Of a DNA stretch of 64,000 bases, positions 1 through 8,857 are shown piece by piece. The number at the start of each line of letters is the position of its first letter. Position 1 is the stretch's first letter. The stretch is from Paraburkholderia fynbosensis (GTDB lineage: Bacteria; Pseudomonadota; Gammaproteobacteria; Burkholderiales; Burkholderiaceae), in the NCBI RefSeq assembly GCF_902859935.1, contig NZ_CADIKI010000003.1, positions 310,001 to 374,000 on the forward strand, in the 5' to 3' direction. The position numbers were made by a program, and so were the translations under genes. A model generated the notes under the pieces. It did not search any database, was not told the DNA's origin, and was given only the letters and a program-made list of their open reading frames with translations.

Positions 1-1312
1 CGGACGCAGTACTCGCTGCCGCTACTTCGAGCTGCTGAATGTTGGCCAGCACGCCGGTGTAAATCTGCTTGTTGATGGAGACATCGCTGGACAGTCTCAC
101 GAATTCGCGCTGGGTGGCCGGCAGATTCTTCGTGAGCTCGCCGGTGCGCGAAATCTCGCGGCCCACCTGCTCCAATTGCTGAACCAGTCCTCTGTACGTC
201 GGGCTTTCCGGACCGAAGAGCTGACGCTTGTCTTCGAAGTCGAGTCGCAACTGCGCCTGCCTTTCAACGAGCCCGTTCATACGCGAAATGAGCGATGCGC
301 CCTGTTGATCCATGTCGATGGCCTGATTCTGCGTCCGAAAATCATTCAGGCGGTCTTCCGCGGTCTGCAGTTCAGCCTTCAGTTTCGGCAGCCGCTCGCT
401 CAGGGTTTGGAGTTTCATGTGTGCCTGAGCAGCGCGATCGTCGACATTGCGCTTCACGAAAGCATTGACGATCGCGTTGACCATCCGTTCCGCGCCCATC
501 GCCGAAGTCGCCTGATAGCTCAACCTCATCATCGACGAGTCCCGCAACGACGTATTCTGGGCGGTTACGGCAGTCTTCAACCGACTGCTGACGTCTTCAT
601 AAGCCGCTTGCGGCGACAGCCTGGACAGCGAGAACTCGATACCCGGCCGCGCGCGCAGGACGTCGATCCGCAGTTTGCCCGACGCGGCTTCATCATCGTT
701 CGTGACCTGGAAAGTCGCGGTTTCCCCGACACGGCCCTGGACAAGTTGATGGCCGTCCTTGTCATACAAGGTCCAGTTGCCGTCTTCACCAGTCACCACG
801 CGAAACTTTTCGCCCAGCGCGGCGTCAGGCACCTGGAAGATCCCGGGCTTTAGTTGCTCGCCGCCCCAGGCGAACCCGCTCAGCCCCAGAAACGGCTTCC
901 TCAACCGGTTGCCGGCAGCATGGCGCGATGCGAAATAGCGGCCGATCAATGGAAAGTAACTTTCCGTTTGCACAACCGTATCGCTCCCCGTTGCCGCGAT
1001 TGCTTCGCCGACAATCGTGCGCGAACTCAGCACATCGGTTTCATCGTCGGCGGACTGGTCGGCCGACATCGTTCCCGATACGTCGGACAGCGCGCTGATC
1101 GGAGCGCCTGGCTTGATCTGCACACGCAGCAGCGCGTCAGCCCGGTATTGCGGCGTCGCGCTCAGAATGTACAGGCCGCCCGCCAGACAGCACACGCCGA
1201 CAATTGTTGAAAATAGCAACTTGTGTCGGGCGATGCTTCGCCAAAGGCCGGAAAATCCGTCGTTTTTGGCGGGAATCATGCCCATTGGCGACTGCCCGAT
1301 GTATGAACTCAT
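1..1312 (-). CDS. Polysaccharide chain-length determinant / Wzc-GumC family protein, C-terminal part outside window
   Basis: This reading frame is open from an ATG at 1312 to the left edge, giving about 437 residues of a longer protein. It has a short cytoplasmic start, a membrane segment at about residues 32-51 (KLLFSTIVGVCCLAGGLYIL), a Wzz-type periplasmic domain containing LSGFAWGGE, and a long coiled-coil-like stretch rich in Gln, Glu and Arg. It ends near EFVRLSSDVSINKQIYTGVL, the conserved segment before the second membrane helix of Wzc/GumC proteins. The family controls polymer length and export through an outer-membrane Wza channel; many members carry a C-terminal tyrosine autokinase, which cannot be seen here. 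It shares the FAWGGE region and overall plan with the complete Wzc at 23461-25695. It ends a minus-strand run of polysaccharide genes, 118 bp after the glycosidase. Confidence 0.88.
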   Translation of the reverse strand, partial: MSSYIGQSPMGMIPAKNDGFSGLWRSIARHKLLFSTIVGVCCLAGGLYILSATPQYRADALLRVQIKPGAPISALSDVSGTMSADQSADDETDVLSSRTIVGEAIAATGSDTVVQTESYFPLIGRYFASRHAAGNRLRKPFLGLSGFAWGGEQLKPGIFQVPDAALGEKFRVVTGEDGNWTLYDKDGHQLVQGRVGETATFQVTNDDEAASGKLRIDVLRARPGIEFSLSRLSPQAAYEDVSSRLKTAVTAQNTSLRDSSMMRLSYQATSAMGAERMVNAIVNAFVKRNVDDRAAQAHMKLQTLSERLPKLKAELQTAEDRLNDFRTQNQAIDMDQQGASLISRMNGLVERQAQLRLDFEDKRQLFGPESPTYRGLVQQLEQVGREISRTGELTKNLPATQREFVRLSSDVSINKQIYTGVLANIQQLEVAAASTAS

Positions 1313-1430
1313 TTTATTTTCCGCGATAAAAGACGAGGGTGACCTCGTTAGAACACACAAGCTTCCACTTTCCAGACTCGGGTCCAAGTGGAACTGCCCG
1401 GGAACTTCCATTCACGCCGTATATGTAACG

Positions 1431-2780
1431 CTACGACGGCACGCTGACAAAAACCGGCCCCAGCGTTTCAGGGACTGCAAGCAAATCTGTCGGCGTCAAA
1501 ACCTTGCCATACATGTCAGTCACGACTGCACGACGCGGCAACTGCGACACGTCCAACTTCAATGCATCTCCGTCGTCATAGGACCAGAGCACATATTTCA
1601 CCGTGCCCGCTCTGGTCCCTAGTTTGAGGACGATATATCTCTCGTGTTCGTTGATGAAGTACTTCGCACTGGTTGCATCGGCCGTAAACGAGAACAGATA
1701 CTTCGATGCGTCATAGGCCGGCAACCTGTTGTTGTTCTCATCCAGCAGACCGAAGTTGTGCTCCTGATTCGTTGGGCTCGTACCGTCGTTGCGCATGTCG
1801 TAATAAGCCGTGAGCCCCACTTCGGCGATCCAGTCGACCAGAAATCGCCGCACCGCATATCTCGCCTGGAGCGCACGCGCTTTCGGCGAATGCCCGTTAT
1901 CGATTCCGGAGACATACTTGTAGCCGTAGCTCGGGTATGACCATTCGGTTGCCCAGATGGCCGGCGCATTCTTGTAGTTCGCCAGGTCCGCGCGCAATTC
2001 ACGGTAGTCGGCCAAGACCGACTCCGGATCTCGCTGCCGGTAGGGATGCACGCTGATCGCATCGGCGCCACGCAGCGTCGCACTGGAAACATCACCGACG
2101 GCCCGAATGAATGCGCGGTTGATCTGCTGCACGCCTCCCGACGCAATCTTGACGTTCGGATTGGCTGCGCGGGCTGCCTTCACCGCGGTCGTCAGCAGGT
2201 TCCGGTATTTCGGAGGAGAAGGGTCAGCCAGCCAGTACATTTTGTGATCCTCTTCGTTCCAGACCTCGAACCTTACGTTGGCACCGCGATAGCGTTGCGC
2301 TGACTGATAAACATACGTGTAGAACGCTCCAAGCTGACTCTTTGTTGTCGGTGGCTGATCCGGGCTGAACTCATAATGCTTGTAGCCAAGGATAAACAGC
2401 ACCCCCAGGCCTCTTGCCGCGCCATCCGATACCAGTTTGTCGTATGCGCCGAAATGCCAGCCGTCGGGCGCCTGGACGTCTTCCCAGAAGAGATCCGTAC
2501 GAACAAAAGAGAAGCCCACGTCTTTCACAGCATCCAGCAAGCGCGTATCGTTGACCTCGTGGATCGCCACACCCGTATCGGCCCGAGCCGCCGCGAACGA
2601 CGGCAGCTGAACGTACGGCTGTTCGTCTTTCGTTGCCGCGCCGCTCAGGATCACCACCGACCCCGCCGGCATGGCAACGGCTCGAATAGCCAACGAACCT
2701 GCGAGCGCAAGCGCCAATCCGACGCAGCCCACAAGGAGAATCACGATCCGACTCGATCGCCTGTCTCTCTGAACTTTCAT
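1431..2780 (-). CDS. PslG-like glycoside hydrolase (GH-A clan, GH39/GH5-like), membrane-anchored
   Basis: 449 residues with an N-terminal hydrophobic anchor or uncleaved signal (about residues 12-36), so the catalytic domain should sit in the periplasm. A TIM-barrel glycosidase of clan GH-A is indicated by FEVWNEE (residues 171-177, putative acid/base E176), ISVHPY (242-247) and ATEWSY (277-282, putative nucleophile E279). PslG-type enzymes hydrolyse the polysaccharide made by their own locus and help trim or release chains. That role is inferred here from the fold and from the position among Wzy, Wzc and glycosyltransferase genes. Both catalytic glutamates are present, so it should be active. 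The substrate cannot be deduced. It lies 69 bp downstream of the Wzy-like gene and is probably co-transcribed with it. Confidence 0.82.
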   Translation of the reverse strand: MKVQRDRRSSRIVILLVGCVGLALALAGSLAIRAVAMPAGSVVILSGAATKDEQPYVQLPSFAAARADTGVAIHEVNDTRLLDAVKDVGFSFVRTDLFWEDVQAPDGWHFGAYDKLVSDGAARGLGVLFILGYKHYEFSPDQPPTTKSQLGAFYTYVYQSAQRYRGANVRFEVWNEEDHKMYWLADPSPPKYRNLLTTAVKAARAANPNVKIASGGVQQINRAFIRAVGDVSSATLRGADAISVHPYRQRDPESVLADYRELRADLANYKNAPAIWATEWSYPSYGYKYVSGIDNGHSPKARALQARYAVRRFLVDWIAEVGLTAYYDMRNDGTSPTNQEHNFGLLDENNNRLPAYDASKYLFSFTADATSAKYFINEHERYIVLKLGTRAGTVKYVLWSYDDGDALKLDVSQLPRRAVVTDMYGKVLTPTDLLAVPETLGPVFVSVPS

Positions 2781-2849
2781 CTACCCCCCTGGCCGCGCTC
2801 GTCGGCTAACCGCACCCCGTCAACGTCAGTTCATTTTTTCGTGTCCGGA

Positions 2850-4106
2850 TCATCGAAACGTCGATCTCCGATGCCTGAGGGACAGCACAAAACCGGGACG
2901 CATATGGAAGCGCTGTACGCCCACGCCTAGCCAGAGCGTCTTCGCTGTGACGCCGAAGAAGAGCAGGCAGCCGAGCGATTCAAAGATATCGGTGGTGACC
3001 CCGCTGATCAGCAGAAACATCATCATCGTCCACGCAACTCTATCTCTGGAGGCACTGGAGAACAGTATTCTAGATAACAGAGTGGCGAAGATAACCAGTC
3101 CAATAACGCCAAAGTTCGCGATCGCGTACAGCGCAATATTGTCTGCATAGCCGATGTTGAAACCGAAGTTGCTGCGGTAGTAATCGGTCGCCGCACCAAA
3201 GCCGCCGGGACCAATCCCAAACCAGATCAGGTTCTGGCGGAGCATGCCCTGCAAGAGGAGCGGCCATGTACGCTCGAATCGATCCTGGAACGAGCTGAGC
3301 GCACCACCGTCAAACATCGAGTCATTGATCGCCGCCGAGATCACGAACGCAGCGAGCGGTACGAGAAGCGCCGCCGCCGCAGCCCAGATAACGCCTTTGC
3401 GGATGGTCTCCAGCCTGCAGAAACGGTCTATTCCGAGGACGATCACCAGCGCAATCAGCGAGGTCTTGTTGGTGGTTGCCCAGATCGAGAGTCCCGCCAC
3501 CGCGAGCATCATCGAAACGAGACTGAGCGAGCGGAATCGCGGCAGCAGCCAGGTGGTCAGTAGGCCGATCATGAGCCCCGTTGCCGCGCTGTCGCGCCCA
3601 AAGCCCGGCAAACGCGGCGCCTCTCCGACGTAGTTCGAATTCGTGACGTGTACCGCCGTGCCGTCCACCATGGTGTTCGCCCCGACCCAAGGCAGCGGAT
3701 TGAGATAGCCGAAATAGTTCACCAGCACGCCGGCCATACACACGATGGCGATGACCGCGACCGTCATCCGTGCACCGGGCCTCTCGAGAATCGCAAGCGC
3801 TTCTGGCGGCGCCAGCATGGTAAAGAACATCGGCAGCATCATCCACGCCCAGAAAATCGCCGCGTTGAGGGTGATGCCATTGAAAAGCGACACGCATATC
3901 TGCATCGCGAAGAACAGCAATACGAACACGTGACTTGCCTTGGGACGTCTCAGGACGATGAGCGTGATGCATACGGCCATCATCACCTTGGGCAGATAAA
4001 TGGCCTGCGGCACGCCTGCCAGCGACGTGTAGTAGCGAATCGCCCCCGACATGACATCGCTCGTCACTCCAAGGAAGAAGGTCAGTATCCAAAGCGGGCC
4101 CATCAT
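2850..4106 (-). CDS. O-antigen ligase/polymerase-like (Wzy-like) integral membrane protein
   Basis: 418 residues with about ten to twelve hydrophobic segments and a large polar loop in the C-terminal half (around IGPGGFGAATDYYRSNFG). This is the layout of the Wzy/WaaL O-antigen polymerase-ligase superfamily. Such proteins join undecaprenyl-linked repeat units in the periplasm. Sequence in this family is poorly conserved, so the call rests on topology, the loop and context. Its ATG overlaps the stop of the upstream DMFA2-like gene by four bases (ATGA), showing translational coupling. A second, unrelated-looking Wzy-like gene lies at 21272-22774, so the region may build two polymers. Confidence 0.75.
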   Translation of the reverse strand: MMGPLWILTFFLGVTSDVMSGAIRYYTSLAGVPQAIYLPKVMMAVCITLIVLRRPKASHVFVLLFFAMQICVSLFNGITLNAAIFWAWMMLPMFFTMLAPPEALAILERPGARMTVAVIAIVCMAGVLVNYFGYLNPLPWVGANTMVDGTAVHVTNSNYVGEAPRLPGFGRDSAATGLMIGLLTTWLLPRFRSLSLVSMMLAVAGLSIWATTNKTSLIALVIVLGIDRFCRLETIRKGVIWAAAAALLVPLAAFVISAAINDSMFDGGALSSFQDRFERTWPLLLQGMLRQNLIWFGIGPGGFGAATDYYRSNFGFNIGYADNIALYAIANFGVIGLVIFATLLSRILFSSASRDRVAWTMMMFLLISGVTTDIFESLGCLLFFGVTAKTLWLGVGVQRFHMRPGFVLSLRHRRSTFR

Positions 4107-5626
4107 GAGTTCCCCGCACCGATCGGCGCTGCACGTTCGTCGCGTTCGCGGGCAAGCGGCGCGCTAAGCGTTGCGTTTTCCAGTGAAGCGTCTTGCGCAG
4201 CGAGGCCCAGGAAATTCCGCATGACATTGAGCGTAATCCGCGCAACGATGGCGTGGCTGCTAGCGTTTTTATCCATCAGAACGCGGGGCCAATCGGTGGT
4301 GCCGCAATTGAACACCTGCCCCGGCTTCGCCCCACCGCCCAGATCGGGTGTAAACACGCCCATTGCAGCGGCGCCACCTACGTCCCAACCCACGAGCCTC
4401 GTCGAATTAGCCAGCGTCACGAATCCGTTCGGTGCGGGCGGCACGCCGTCGGCCTCATAGCCGACCAGGCGATCTTCCGCGCCGAACGTCTGCCCGTCCT
4501 TGATGTGCGTCCCGGCAAAGACCCAATGGTCCGCGAGCCGCACCGTATAGCCGATCGGCTCGCGTTCGGGTTTGACCCATTTGCGCCTGAGCCGGCTCCA
4601 GACACCGTATTTCGCGCCGCCATAGCCGTAGCTCAAACCGAGAAGATTGCTCTCGCTGTAATCCGGCCAGGATTCGGCAAGCCGGTTCATTACTTTGATA
4701 TTGTTCACATTCGCCTGCGCCCCGAAATCGACCGGCCGGTAGCAGGTATTACCGCTGAACACGGCCAGATTGCCGCCGCCGGCAATGAAACGCGCGACAT
4801 GGTCGCGCATTGGCTGACTCCAGTACTCATGGTGTCCGACGCTCAACATGCAGCGATATCGCGTCAGATCCAGGTCGGTGGCGCGATGCAGGTCCACATC
4901 GGTGTAGAAGTCACAGGCGAAATCGTGCGCGCGCAGCCAGCGGATGAACTTCGCGTCCCAATGCGTGAAATGCTGGCGCGGCGAGCGCCGGTCATAGGCA
5001 TCGTCAGGATAGCCAAGTTGAGCGCCAAGGCCGCCGCCCGGTCGCAGAAGCGTGACTTTCGTCTGCGGGTGCGTGCGGTGAACCGGGTCGCCGTAAAAGC
5101 AGCCGCCGCCGATCGAGTTGTAAGCGTGGTACGTCGCGACCGGCACCACGTACGCGATCGATGCAGCCGGTGAACGGGGTCGCACGATAATGAGCGCCAT
5201 GCTGTCACTGTCCGGCGGTGCGGCGAAGATCGGCTGACGCGCAATGCAGCGGCGGCCCAGATCCGTCAGCGCTTCGCCGCTCGGGCCGACCTCGTACGCA
5301 ATCGCTGCATAGGCCCCGCTTTCCATCCCCTCGATATCCGGCTTCACCGTGATCGTCGGCCAGTTCCAGTCCGTGTCGAACCGAACCGGCATGCGCTCGC
5401 GCGTCGATTCGAATACGTACTTGCCGTTGATCAGCTTTGCCGTGACGTCCCGCGTGCCCGTCGCGACCACCCCGCCCACGCAGATCATCGACTCCGCGTC
5501 CTGTTGCTGATAGATCGCGATCGAGAATCTGTTGCGCGGCTGCACCGCGAGGTCGAAGGACTCGCCGGCGGTGAAAGATGTTTGTAGTGGATAGAGTTGC
5601 ATGCCTCGCGCGCCCCGAAAAGTCAC
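4103..5626 (-). CDS. DMFA2-like protein (N,N-dimethylformamidase beta-subunit-like domain)
   Basis: About 500 residues without a signal peptide or membrane segment. The segments GHHEYWSQPMRDHV, GGGNLAVFSGNTCY and the glutamine-amidotransferase-like core resemble the C-terminal domain of the N,N-dimethylformamidase large subunit, found in many proteins of unknown function. No amide substrate is implied; in a polysaccharide locus it may modify or cleave an N-acyl sugar, but that is speculation. The frame can start at GTG 5626, overlapping the stop of the GT2 gene, or at ATG 5602 (MQLYPLQTSF), which has a purine-rich stretch in front. I favour coupling with the upstream gene but cannot decide between the two. 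Its stop overlaps the Wzy-like start, so GT2, this gene and Wzy form one tight unit. Confidence 0.7.
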   Translation of the reverse strand: MTFRGARGMQLYPLQTSFTAGESFDLAVQPRNRFSIAIYQQQDAESMICVGGVVATGTRDVTAKLINGKYVFESTRERMPVRFDTDWNWPTITVKPDIEGMESGAYAAIAYEVGPSGEALTDLGRRCIARQPIFAAPPDSDSMALIIVRPRSPAASIAYVVPVATYHAYNSIGGGCFYGDPVHRTHPQTKVTLLRPGGGLGAQLGYPDDAYDRRSPRQHFTHWDAKFIRWLRAHDFACDFYTDVDLHRATDLDLTRYRCMLSVGHHEYWSQPMRDHVARFIAGGGNLAVFSGNTCYRPVDFGAQANVNNIKVMNRLAESWPDYSESNLLGLSYGYGGAKYGVWSRLRRKWVKPEREPIGYTVRLADHWVFAGTHIKDGQTFGAEDRLVGYEADGVPPAPNGFVTLANSTRLVGWDVGGAAAMGVFTPDLGGGAKPGQVFNCGTTDWPRVLMDKNASSHAIVARITLNVMRNFLGLAAQDASLENATLSAPLARERDERAAPIGAGNS

Positions 5627-6708
5627 TTATGATTGCCGGCCCAGCGATGGCCGTTTGCAGCAGGCGGATCGATCCGCCGTGGTGCGACCGCGGGTGCCCG
5701 CAGTTCCATGCCAAGCGCCCGCTTGATCACTCGCTTCACCTTGAACACGCGACGGTTGACTAATATCTGCGTGCGAAAGCGCAGTGCGGGCAACGGCTCT
5801 TTGTGCTGTACGGCGAATTCTCCATACTTTGCGGCGGTCGCCTCGACGAGTTTCATTGCGGCAGGAAACACAGACGAGTCGACACGGGAAGTCAGAAAAC
5901 ACTGGATGGCGAAAAACTTATGAAACAGCAGAAGCCAATAGGCGGCGTCCTGTCCAGATCCGCTCTTATCGAGGGCCTCGGCCGAGAACTGAGCCACACT
6001 TTCGACTGACTTGAGCGTCGTGACCTGCGTGATACTGCCTGGACGTCGACGATAGTAGTAAAGCCGATCAGGAATGCCGTACAAAGTGCGAGCGCGCTTA
6101 TAGACAATCGGCATTGCAGAGCATTCTTCGTAGACGCGCCCGGCTGGAAAATCTACGCCATCCCACAGGTCGCGGCGAAAAATTCTCGGGCAGCAATGCA
6201 TCTGGCAAATGCGTGCGAATTCCAGCAGCCTCGCGGTATTGTTGGTACGCAGGCCGACCGTTGCGTCGTTCACGATCTGGAGCTCGTCGACGATGCGACC
6301 GTCCGGATTCGCCATACCCACGTTGAATTCGATGATGTCCGCCGTGTCGGTATCGAGCAACGGCATAATCATGTCCGAGAAATTCGCCGCCCATTCATCA
6401 TCGGAATCGAGAAAGGCAATATAGCGGGACTTCGCGTGCTTCATCGCCGTGTTGCGAGCTGCACAAACGCCCTGATTTTCCTGATGAATCACGGTGATAC
6501 GGTGCTCAGGCGCGCTGTCCTTGATTTTGAGGATCTGAGCCAACGTGCCGTCCGTCGATCCGTCGTCGATCACGATGATCTCGAATTCTTCGGAACGTGG
6601 CTGAGCGAGGGCTGATTTGATTGCCAGGCCGATATAATGCTCGACGTTATACGCCGGAATTATCACGGATAGAATTGTCTCCGCACTACCTTCATCCACT
6701 GGTTTCAT
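5623..6708 (-). CDS. Family 2 glycosyltransferase
   Basis: 361 residues from ATG 6708. The frame is open further upstream to 6975, but that extension has no family similarity, and an AAAGG sequence sits upstream of 6708. The GT-A nucleotide-sugar domain starts at once: SVIIPAYN (residues 14-21), VIDDGSTDG (46-54), NQGVCAARN (78-86) and the metal-binding FLDSDD (99-104). The C-terminal half has the charged, Arg-rich helices common in GT2 enzymes of capsule and exopolysaccharide loci. It should add one sugar to a lipid-linked oligosaccharide at the cytoplasmic face. Donor and acceptor are not predictable. The next gene overlaps its stop. Confidence 0.88.
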   Translation of the reverse strand: MKPVDEGSAETILSVIIPAYNVEHYIGLAIKSALAQPRSEEFEIIVIDDGSTDGTLAQILKIKDSAPEHRITVIHQENQGVCAARNTAMKHAKSRYIAFLDSDDEWAANFSDMIMPLLDTDTADIIEFNVGMANPDGRIVDELQIVNDATVGLRTNNTARLLEFARICQMHCCPRIFRRDLWDGVDFPAGRVYEECSAMPIVYKRARTLYGIPDRLYYYRRRPGSITQVTTLKSVESVAQFSAEALDKSGSGQDAAYWLLLFHKFFAIQCFLTSRVDSSVFPAAMKLVEATAAKYGEFAVQHKEPLPALRFRTQILVNRRVFKVKRVIKRALGMELRAPAVAPRRIDPPAANGHRWAGNHK

Positions 6709-7321
6709 AGGACGGGTTACCTTTGAATATCGATTTTTCGAAATCGCCCCGCCCTTTAGGTAGGCGATGAGGCGGATACCACCCCGGCGCGTCCTGCCAC
6801 GAACTCCAGCAGACGTCACAAACCGTGTCTCCGGAATAACCTGAGCGGACTGCGCGAATCGCTCGCGTGACGCTTGGTTCGCTTTGTGAGCCGCTCCGAC
6901 TTCGAATCGGTGTCGAGTCGTTTGACGGCAAACCATGTGATTTTTTTCGGCACGCCCCTCGTTGTACGCCCCCATATTCCGCTGCGGCGAACGTTACCGT
7001 CCGTTCGGAAGCCCACAGTGGAGGCACACATGCCTGACAGCAAGCGCGCCCAATCGTCCCGGCAAAGCCCAGACAATGGGTCCTCTTCCGGCGCCATGCC
7101 CTGGCCGATAAGGCCGGCACGCGCAACGCCTGCCGACGTCCGATTCTGCCGCCCGGTCGATATGTCAGGCGAAACGGAATGCGGCTGTTCGACCGTGACG
7201 TGTTTCCGCAATGTGACCCTGGCACGAAGACCCTCGAGCAGCGCTTTCCGGTCTGGCTGAGCGGCAGACAAGCGCAGGGACCTCGGCGGCGAGTTCTGTG
7301 CGCCGGGCTGCGAGGCGATGG
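6709..7321. other. Intergenic stretch, no supported gene
   Basis: These 613 bases between the GT2 and GT87-like genes hold several overlapping open frames on both strands. None has a family resemblance, a signal peptide or a convincing start. It probably contains a promoter for the 6708-to-1 gene run, but no clear -35/-10 pair was found. It may also be the eroded remains of a gene. Confidence 0.5.
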
Positions 7322-8680
7322 TTACGTGGCCAGCTCGCGCTGGCCGCTCCTAGTCTGCGCCACACCGCTCGGCGCCCGATTCGCCCAGTAAAGGAGGCCG
7401 AGCATTGCAAGCGCGCCCCATAGCGCGCAGGACCCGCCCAGCCCGTGCCCGGTGAAGATGTACGACACCAATAGCACCGCCAGTGCCACAGTCCTGCCGC
7501 GTGACGTACTGCGGTTGAGCAATACGAACATCATCGCAATGTAGATGACCGGCAAGACTCCGTAGTGATGATCCCAGGCGATCGGCGAGGCCATCGTGAA
7601 CGACAGCGCCGCACCGAGGAAGTCGAGCAGCCCGGAGGCCCCCTTACCGCGCAGCGGAATCAGCAGCGCTGCGCCGACGATCAAGGCCGAGGTAACAAGC
7701 GTGCCGGCGTAGACGATCGGATTGAACGACGGAAATTCGTGGATCTTCCATACGGCCGGCGTCGCGTCGGTGTCGAGCAGCCTGTTCAGCAGGCCATTGA
7801 CCGACTGGTTTTCAACGAACGCTTCACCGGTGCGCGACAGCGCACGCAGCACCGCGAGGTAATCAAGATGGTTCTGTATGCCGAACACCGCAAGCGATGC
7901 GACACCCCCCACCGCCGCGACCACGCCCCAGCCCACAAGGAAGCGCCACTCACGCCTGAACAAGCCCCACACCATGAACATGACGAACTGCGGCTTGAGC
8001 AGACATATCAAACCAATCAGGACACCTGCCAGCTCCTTGCGGCCGAGGAGCCACGCCAGCGCGGACAGGGCGAACAACGCGTTGATCCAGACCTGTAGCT
8101 GGCCCAAATCGAACGCCTTGAGCAACGGGCAAAACAGCAGCGCGCCGAATGCACTGATGACTGCAAACTGCCAGCGCCGTCGCGCATGGCCCGGCGAGCG
8201 CCGCGCCAGTGTGAATGCCAGCGCGCCCGCGGCCAGAACGTTGGCGAAGACCATCCAGAAGTTGATCCAGTTCAGGAGCGCGTTGGACGGAGCGATCCCC
8301 CATTGCGACAGCGTATGGAGAGGCAACAGGCTACTCGGCGGGTATTGGAACTTGACCCGCTCCACGAAGAATATGTGCTCGTAGAGACGGCCGTCGGCAT
8401 GCTGCTGAAACCAGCCGAGCGCGGCGCGCATCGGTCCCCAGGAGTCGTCGACGTCGCCAGGGTTCCGCAAGGAGCGCGCCCAGGTCAATGCGTAATTCAG
8501 GACCGATGGGTGCTTGCCGATGATCCCCAGGTGCGCGAGAAGCCGGTTGGCAATGTCCTCGACCATCGATGTGACGAATACAACGAGGCACAGCCCGAAG
8601 AGATGCCGGCGCGATCGGCTCGCGATAAAACCGCCCCCTGTTTCAGGGCCGGTTACGTTCAGGGCAGCGTTGGAAGACAT
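7322..8680 (-). CDS. GT87-like (PimE-type, GT-C fold) polytopic glycosyltransferase
   Basis: 452 residues with about ten membrane segments. A large first extracytoplasmic loop carries the acidic residues DVDDSW near residue 77, and later segments read LLKPQF and MASPIAWDHHYGVLPV. This pattern matches the DUF2029/GT87 group, whose characterised members use polyprenyl-phosphate sugars on the outer face of the membrane. The family therefore needs a lipid-phosphate sugar donor. The divergent HAD-UbiA fusion and SMR-like gene at 10298-12163 could supply and flip such a donor, which is inference. It lies 177 bp downstream of another polytopic protein on the same strand. Confidence 0.7.
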   Translation of the reverse strand: MSSNAALNVTGPETGGGFIASRSRRHLFGLCLVVFVTSMVEDIANRLLAHLGIIGKHPSVLNYALTWARSLRNPGDVDDSWGPMRAALGWFQQHADGRLYEHIFFVERVKFQYPPSSLLPLHTLSQWGIAPSNALLNWINFWMVFANVLAAGALAFTLARRSPGHARRRWQFAVISAFGALLFCPLLKAFDLGQLQVWINALFALSALAWLLGRKELAGVLIGLICLLKPQFVMFMVWGLFRREWRFLVGWGVVAAVGGVASLAVFGIQNHLDYLAVLRALSRTGEAFVENQSVNGLLNRLLDTDATPAVWKIHEFPSFNPIVYAGTLVTSALIVGAALLIPLRGKGASGLLDFLGAALSFTMASPIAWDHHYGVLPVIYIAMMFVLLNRSTSRGRTVALAVLLVSYIFTGHGLGGSCALWGALAMLGLLYWANRAPSGVAQTRSGQRELAT

Positions 8681-8857
8681 GGCTCGACCCTCTCGAATGG
8701 CTCAAGATGTTTCGGGAGAAAAATTGGCGGCAGGTCGAGCATGACGAAAGATGCGTCCATATGAAATGGCGGAGTTCATCGAAGTGTGCGTTATCTCACC
8801 TATCACGCGCGCCAGCAGAGCCGGAACGTAGCGGGCGTTCGGCCGCAACAGGTTCTG

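Noticed and set aside
6709..6975. N-terminal extension of the GT2 glycosyltransferase
   Set aside because: The 89 extra residues have no family similarity and the GT-A domain begins directly after ATG 6708.
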